Source: Candidatus Izemoplasmatales bacterium
Lineage (GTDB): Bacteria > Bacillota_I > Bacilli_A > Izemoplasmatales > Hujiaoplasmataceae
Reading direction: 5' to 3'
Assembly (NCBI GenBank): GCA_028702245.1
Contig: JAQVPE010000014.1
Span: forward strand, 1-11,331
Length of the DNA: 11,331 nucleotides
The notes under the pieces are model-generated. The model saw only the letters and a list, made by a program, of their open reading frames with translations, had not been told where the DNA came from and did no database searches. Position 1 is the stretch's first letter. Every line of letters begins with the position of its first letter. The translations under genes were made by a program, and so were the position numbers. Of this stretch, positions 7,652-11,331 are shown piece after piece.

Positions 7652-8896
7652 ATGAAAATCAAAAAAATCTATTTGACTAAATCATACACCGGCTTTTTCT
7701 TTGATGACCAAAAGGCAATCAAGAAAGGCGCAGCCAATGATGGTTTCATGTACCAAGGCGATCCCGTGATCGAAGGCTTCAGTGCGGTAAGGCAAAAGGG
7801 CGAAGCCATCTCGATCAGGATTGTTCTTGAAAACGGAGTTAGCGGATACGGCGACTGCTGTGCGGTCCAATATTCAGGTACCGGAGGCCGGGACCCGTTA
7901 TTTCTCGCCGATGATTATATTCCCTTCATGGAAACAAACCTGATCCCGCTTCTCATGAAGGAAGACATTGATGTTTTTCGTCCTCTAGCGGAAAAATATG
8001 ACCGGATGAGTATTAATGGAAAACGCCTGCATACGGCTATTCGCTACGGTATCACACAGGCCCTGTTGTCAGTTACTGCGGAGTATCACCAAGTGACAAT
8101 GGCACAACTTGTCAGAAAAGAGTATAATATAAGTAGCGAGGTCTATAAGCCGATTCCCGTTTTCACGCAAAGCGGCGATGATCGTTACAACAACGTTGAC
8201 AAGATGATTTTAAAAGAAGCTGATGTTCTCCCTCACGGGCTCATCAACAATATCCCAAACAAACTCGGTAACAAAGGCGAGATCCTTGCGCAGTACATTT
8301 CCTGGCTTTCAGGTAGAATCCTTAAGTACAGAACCAAATCAGATTATCAACCGGTTTTGCATCTTGATGTTTACGGAACTATCGGAATCGCTTTTGACAA
8401 TGATCTCGATAAAATCGTCGATTATATGATCGAACTGGAAAAACTGGCTCAACCCTTCAAACTTCGAATCGAAGGCCCGATCGACGGTGGCAACCGCGAA
8501 GACACCATGATTGCCCTAAGAGATCTTACAAAAATGCTTGATGAACGAAATTCCACGATCGAAATTGTCGCCGACGAATGGTGCAACACCCTTGAGGATA
8601 TCATTTACTTTGCGGATAACATGGCCGGAAAGATGCTTCAAATCAAATGCCCCGATCTTGGCGGCATCAACAATATCATCGAAGCGATTCTTTACTGCAA
8701 CATGAAAAAAGTCGGATCCTATTGCGGCGGCAGCTGCAATGAAACCGATGTCTCATCAAAGACGACGACCAACATCGCCATTGCTTGCGAGGCTGACCAG
8801 TGTTTGGCCAAACCCGGCATGGGCGTCGATGAGGGCTACATGATCATCAAAAACGAAATGGGACGCGTCTTAGCAGTTAGCAACGATCGCTCATAA
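7652..8896 (+). CDS. mal: Methylaspartate ammonia-lyase
   Basis: Eliminates ammonia from (2S,3S)-3-methylaspartate to give mesaconate, the step after glutamate mutase. A member of the enolase superfamily, 414 residues against 413 in Clostridium tetanomorphum. All key residues fall at +1 relative to that enzyme as I recall it: His195 (in LPHGLINN) and Lys332 (in QIKCPDLGG) as the catalytic bases, and Asp239 (HLDVYGTIG), Glu274 (RIEGPID) and Asp308 (VADEWCNT) as the Mg2+ ligands. The C-terminal YCGGSCNET and LAKPGMGVDEG blocks are also diagnostic. The start at 7652 comes 4 nt after the glmE stop, with an AGGA ribosome binding site overlapping that stop codon. Confidence 0.97.
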   Translation: MKIKKIYLTKSYTGFFFDDQKAIKKGAANDGFMYQGDPVIEGFSAVRQKGEAISIRIVLENGVSGYGDCCAVQYSGTGGRDPLFLADDYIPFMETNLIPLLMKEDIDVFRPLAEKYDRMSINGKRLHTAIRYGITQALLSVTAEYHQVTMAQLVRKEYNISSEVYKPIPVFTQSGDDRYNNVDKMILKEADVLPHGLINNIPNKLGNKGEILAQYISWLSGRILKYRTKSDYQPVLHLDVYGTIGIAFDNDLDKIVDYMIELEKLAQPFKLRIEGPIDGGNREDTMIALRDLTKMLDERNSTIEIVADEWCNTLEDIIYFADNMAGKMLQIKCPDLGGINNIIEAILYCNMKKVGSYCGGSCNETDVSSKTTTNIAIACEADQCLAKPGMGVDEGYMIIKNEMGRVLAVSNDRS

Positions 8897-8909
8897 GGAG
8901 TGAATTACA

Positions 8910-9167
8910 ATGAAGGTTGGCATTGCGGGTAGCCTCGAATCGAATGATGTGCTCGTCACAGTACGCCCGAGCGAGAGTTTGATCATCGACATCCATAGCA
9001 TTGTCGATCTTCTTTTTCATGATCAGATTGAAAAGGTCGTCCGCGATACTCTGAAAGAGAAGAATATCGACAAACTTGAAGTGACCATTGAAGACAAGGG
9101 CGCGCTTGATTATACGATCAGAGCGCGGCTTTTGACCGCGCTTAGGAGAATGGGGGACGAAAAATGA
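8910..9167 (+). CDS. citD: Citramalate/citrate lyase acyl carrier protein (gamma subunit)
   Basis: An 85-residue CitD-family acyl carrier protein. It carries the phosphoribosyl-dephospho-CoA prosthetic group to which the acetyl and citramalyl (or citryl) groups are attached. Ser11 in AGSLESNDV aligns with the modified Ser14 of Klebsiella CitD (AGTLESGDV). The C-terminal block DKGALDYTIRARL is close to the family pattern. AAGGAG (8895-8900) overlaps the mal stop and serves ATG 8910. The gene overlaps citE by 4 nt (ATGA). Its place directly after mal points to citramalate lyase of the methylaspartate pathway rather than citrate fermentation, but CitD sequences alone do not separate the two. Confidence 0.92.
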   Translation: MKVGIAGSLESNDVLVTVRPSESLIIDIHSIVDLLFHDQIEKVVRDTLKEKNIDKLEVTIEDKGALDYTIRARLLTALRRMGDEK

Positions 9168-10036
9168 GAAGTTTTTTGTTTGTTCCAGGAAACAATCCAT
9201 CCATGGTTCAAAACGCCGATGTCTTCGGTGCCGATGTCGTAATCTTTGATTTGGAAGATTCGGTCCACGCCGGCGAAAAAGACAATGCCAGGCATCTGCT
9301 TCAGGATTTTTTTAACAATAACCCAACTCCTCCCAAGAAAATAGCGGTACGGATCAATGCGCCGGATTCACCTTTTTATGATGCAGATCTCGGAAGCATC
9401 GTTTCTGATAAAATCGATTATATCGTTTTGCCAAAAGCGTCGATCCAGACCACTCAGAAATTGGGTAGCGACCTATTTCAACTAGAACAAAACAAACAGA
9501 TCGAGAAGAGAATCGATATCATTCCCATCATCGAGCTTGCCTGCTCACTGATCAATGCCCATAAGATAGCAGCCACAAGCAGAGTGAAAGCCTTGCTTTT
9601 CGGAGCTGAGGACTATTGCTCGGATCTGGAAATCAAAAGGACGCTTTCGGGAGAGGCGCTTGTCTACCCACGCTCCTTAATCGCGACAACCTGTAAGGCT
9701 TATGGCCTGATCGCGATCGACACCCCTTTCACCGACGTCATGGATGATGAGGGGTTGAATCAGGATTGTCAAAACGGAGTCATGCTGGGCATGAGTGCCA
9801 AGGCCGCGATCCATCCTCGTCAAATCGCAATAATCAATGATAAATTCTCGCCCGGACAAGACCAAGTCGCTTGGTCGCTCAAAGTGATCAAAGCAGATAA
9901 AGAAGCCAGCAAGAAAGGCTTGGGAGTTTTCAGCCTTGATGGCAAGATGATCGATAAACCAATTATCGAACGCGCCATGAAGACTTTGAATCGGGCAAAA
10001 GAATATCAGATGCTTGGTGATTTTGATGAAGAATAG
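9164..10036 (+). CDS. citE: Citramalate/citrate lyase beta subunit (citramalyl- or citryl-thioester lyase)
   Basis: Cleaves the acyl-carrier-bound citramalyl (or citryl) thioester, releasing pyruvate (or oxaloacetate) and leaving acetyl-ACP. It is 290 residues, normal for CitE/HpcH-type TIM-barrel lyases. Motifs in order are FLFVPGNNP (4-12), FDLEDSV (28-34), VRIN (62-65), LPKA (89-92), PIIEL (121-125, with the metal-ligand Glu), FGAEDY (146-151) and AAIHPRQI (214-221). ATG 9164 overlaps the citD stop, with purine-rich AGGAGA and GGGGGAC just upstream. The 3' end overlaps citF by 11 nt. Context favours citramalyl as the substrate, although sequence alone does not prove it. Confidence 0.92.
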   Translation: MRSFLFVPGNNPSMVQNADVFGADVVIFDLEDSVHAGEKDNARHLLQDFFNNNPTPPKKIAVRINAPDSPFYDADLGSIVSDKIDYIVLPKASIQTTQKLGSDLFQLEQNKQIEKRIDIIPIIELACSLINAHKIAATSRVKALLFGAEDYCSDLEIKRTLSGEALVYPRSLIATTCKAYGLIAIDTPFTDVMDDEGLNQDCQNGVMLGMSAKAAIHPRQIAIINDKFSPGQDQVAWSLKVIKADKEASKKGLGVFSLDGKMIDKPIIERAMKTLNRAKEYQMLGDFDEE

Positions 10037-11331
10037 CCTTGGAAGGAGCGTTCCAAGCAACAGACGAGCCTATGTTTCTTCTGATGATTTCCGATTAAGG
10101 GATCGCAAATTGATTGAGGAAAAACCGACTTCAAAAAAAGTCGTCTTTTCCGATAACTTGGAAAAAACGTTTATCGAATTAGATATCAAACCGGGAATGA
10201 CGCTTTCGTTTCATCATCATCTGCGTAGTGGGGACGGCGTCATGAATCTGATTGCCAAACTGATCAAAGAGGCCGACATCAAAAACATCAACATCGCTCC
10301 CAGTTCGATCTTCCCCGAATACGAAATCGGCGACCTCATTCAAAACGGGAACATCATCGATATCCACACCAACTATTTGAATGGACCAATTTCAGATATC
10401 ATCGGCTCTGGTTCGCTCAAGGGCAAACTTTTCATGCATACCCATGGCGGCCGGGCGAGAGCAATTGAATCGGGAGAAATCAAGATCGATGTTGCTTTTC
10501 TCGCCTGTCCTGCAGTTGACAAAGAAGGCAACGGGTCCGGAGCCTTTGGCCCTAACGCCTGCGGCACACTCGGCTATGCGATTAGCGACTTAAAATACGC
10601 TAAGAAGGTCGTCCTCATTACTGACACGATTGTGGATGAACTTCCGAAATGGCAGTTTGATCATCGGTATGTAGATATTGTCGTGAAAGTTCCATCGCTT
10701 GGCGATGCCAAAGGAATCGTTTCTGGCACAACACGGATCACCAGGGATCCGATCGGCCTTAAAATTGCCCGCGATACGGCTCAGTTGGTTCATGAACTGG
10801 GAGTCATCAAAAACGGATTTTCAATGCAAACCGGAGCCGGAGGCACATCTCTTGCTGTAGCGGATGCCATCAAAAAAATAATGATCACAAACGATATCAA
10901 AGGGTCATTCGCTTCGGGAGGAATAACCTCGTATTTTGTGGAAATGTTGAAAGAAGGCCTTTTCAAGAGACTATATGATGTTCAATGCTTTGATCTTGAT
11001 GCTGTTAGATCATATCGTGAAAACGATGATCACATCGCTATCAGCGCTTCAATGTATGGCAATCCTTATGAGATTGAGGCGATCGTCAATAAACTTGATT
11101 TGGTCATTCTCGGCGCCGCGGAAGTCGACCTCGACTTCAATGTCAACGTGACGACCGATTCCTTTGGCAAGATCATTGGCGGCAGCGGCGGTCACGCCGA
11201 TACCGCCCACGGAGCCAAACTGTCGATCATCACCTCGACTCTTGCCAAAGCGAGAATTCCTTTTATCAAGGAACAAGTCAGGACTATCACTACTCCTGGC
11301 GAGGACGTCGACCTCATCGTTACCGAACGCG
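10026..11331 (+). CDS. citF: Citramalate/citrate lyase alpha subunit, 3' end outside window
   Basis: The transferase subunit that exchanges acetate on the carrier protein for citramalate (or citrate), forming the acyl-ACP mixed thioester and releasing acetate. 435 complete codons are visible with no stop before the right edge. CitF is usually a little over 500 residues, so roughly 70-80 are missing. The N-terminus MKNSLGR matches clostridial-type CitF. Typical blocks are GMTLSFHHHLRSGDG (57-71), HTHGGRARAIESGE (138-151), GFSMQTGAGGTSLAV (264-278), ASGGIT (296-301) and a late GGSGGHADTA. ATG 10026 lies within citE and has no clear ribosome binding site, so translation probably depends on coupling from citE. 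A 7-bp hairpin lies at codons 5-11. Confidence 0.93.
   Translation, partial: MKNSLGRSVPSNRRAYVSSDDFRLRDRKLIEEKPTSKKVVFSDNLEKTFIELDIKPGMTLSFHHHLRSGDGVMNLIAKLIKEADIKNINIAPSSIFPEYEIGDLIQNGNIIDIHTNYLNGPISDIIGSGSLKGKLFMHTHGGRARAIESGEIKIDVAFLACPAVDKEGNGSGAFGPNACGTLGYAISDLKYAKKVVLITDTIVDELPKWQFDHRYVDIVVKVPSLGDAKGIVSGTTRITRDPIGLKIARDTAQLVHELGVIKNGFSMQTGAGGTSLAVADAIKKIMITNDIKGSFASGGITSYFVEMLKEGLFKRLYDVQCFDLDAVRSYRENDDHIAISASMYGNPYEIEAIVNKLDLVILGAAEVDLDFNVNVTTDSFGKIIGGSGGHADTAHGAKLSIITSTLAKARIPFIKEQVRTITTPGEDVDLIVTER
10038..10057 (+). repeat. Perfect 7-bp hairpin at the citE/citF junction
   Basis: CTTGGAA (10038-10044) and TTCCAAG (10051-10057) pair perfectly around the loop GGAGCG. The hairpin begins one base after the citE stop and lies within citF codons 5-11. 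The loop exposes a GGAG sequence. It could affect coupling between the two genes or expression stoichiometry. No T-tract follows and the frame is read through, so it is not a terminator. Confidence 0.45.

Noticed and set aside
1..11331. Mobile elements, CRISPR arrays, tRNA or rRNA genes
   Set aside because: No transposase, direct repeat array, cloverleaf or rRNA-like sequence was seen. Nearly all the window is explained by metabolic genes on one strand.

Overview
The window carries two adjacent, co-directional clusters for anaerobic amino-acid fermentation, both built on adenosylcobalamin (AdoCbl)-dependent carbon-skeleton or amino mutases. Every gene is on the + strand and most neighbours abut or overlap. 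The genes use strong purine-rich ribosome binding sites and TGA serves as an ordinary stop (kamD), so the standard bacterial code applies. The gene content and family resemblances fit a strictly anaerobic amino-acid fermenter of the Firmicutes/Fusobacteria type (possibly a related uncultivated lineage). No marker here allows a firmer placement.

Region 1 (1-4053), lysine module: the 3' end of kamA (lysine 2,3-aminomutase), a kamB-like reactivase subunit, kamD and kamE (beta-lysine 5,6-aminomutase alpha and beta), and a PduO-type ATP:cob(I)alamin adenosyltransferase. KamA makes beta-lysine, KamDE moves its terminal amino group to give 3,5-diaminohexanoate, and the adenosyltransferase can supply the cofactor. 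The MutS-like kamC usually found between kamB and kamD is absent. The later enzymes (kdd, kce, kal) are not in the window and may lie upstream.

Region 2 (4054-4383): the only sizeable non-coding stretch, AT-rich. It holds a striking 15-bp imperfect hairpin just before glmS and no recognisable cobalamin riboswitch.

Region 3 (4384-11331), glutamate module: glmS, glmL, glmE, mal, citD, citE and the 5' part of citF, cut by the right edge. This is the methylaspartate route: glutamate to 3-methylaspartate (GlmS/GlmE, with GlmL as reactivase), to mesaconate (Mal), then after hydration to citramalate, cleavage to acetate and pyruvate by the CitDEF-type lyase. The context makes citramalate lyase a better reading than citrate lyase. 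A mesaconate hydratase is not in the window.

The pathways are known. The points worth a second look are the missing ordinary start codon of kamB, the missing kamC, the placement of one adenosyltransferase between two B12-mutase modules, and the hairpins before glmS and at the citE/citF junction.
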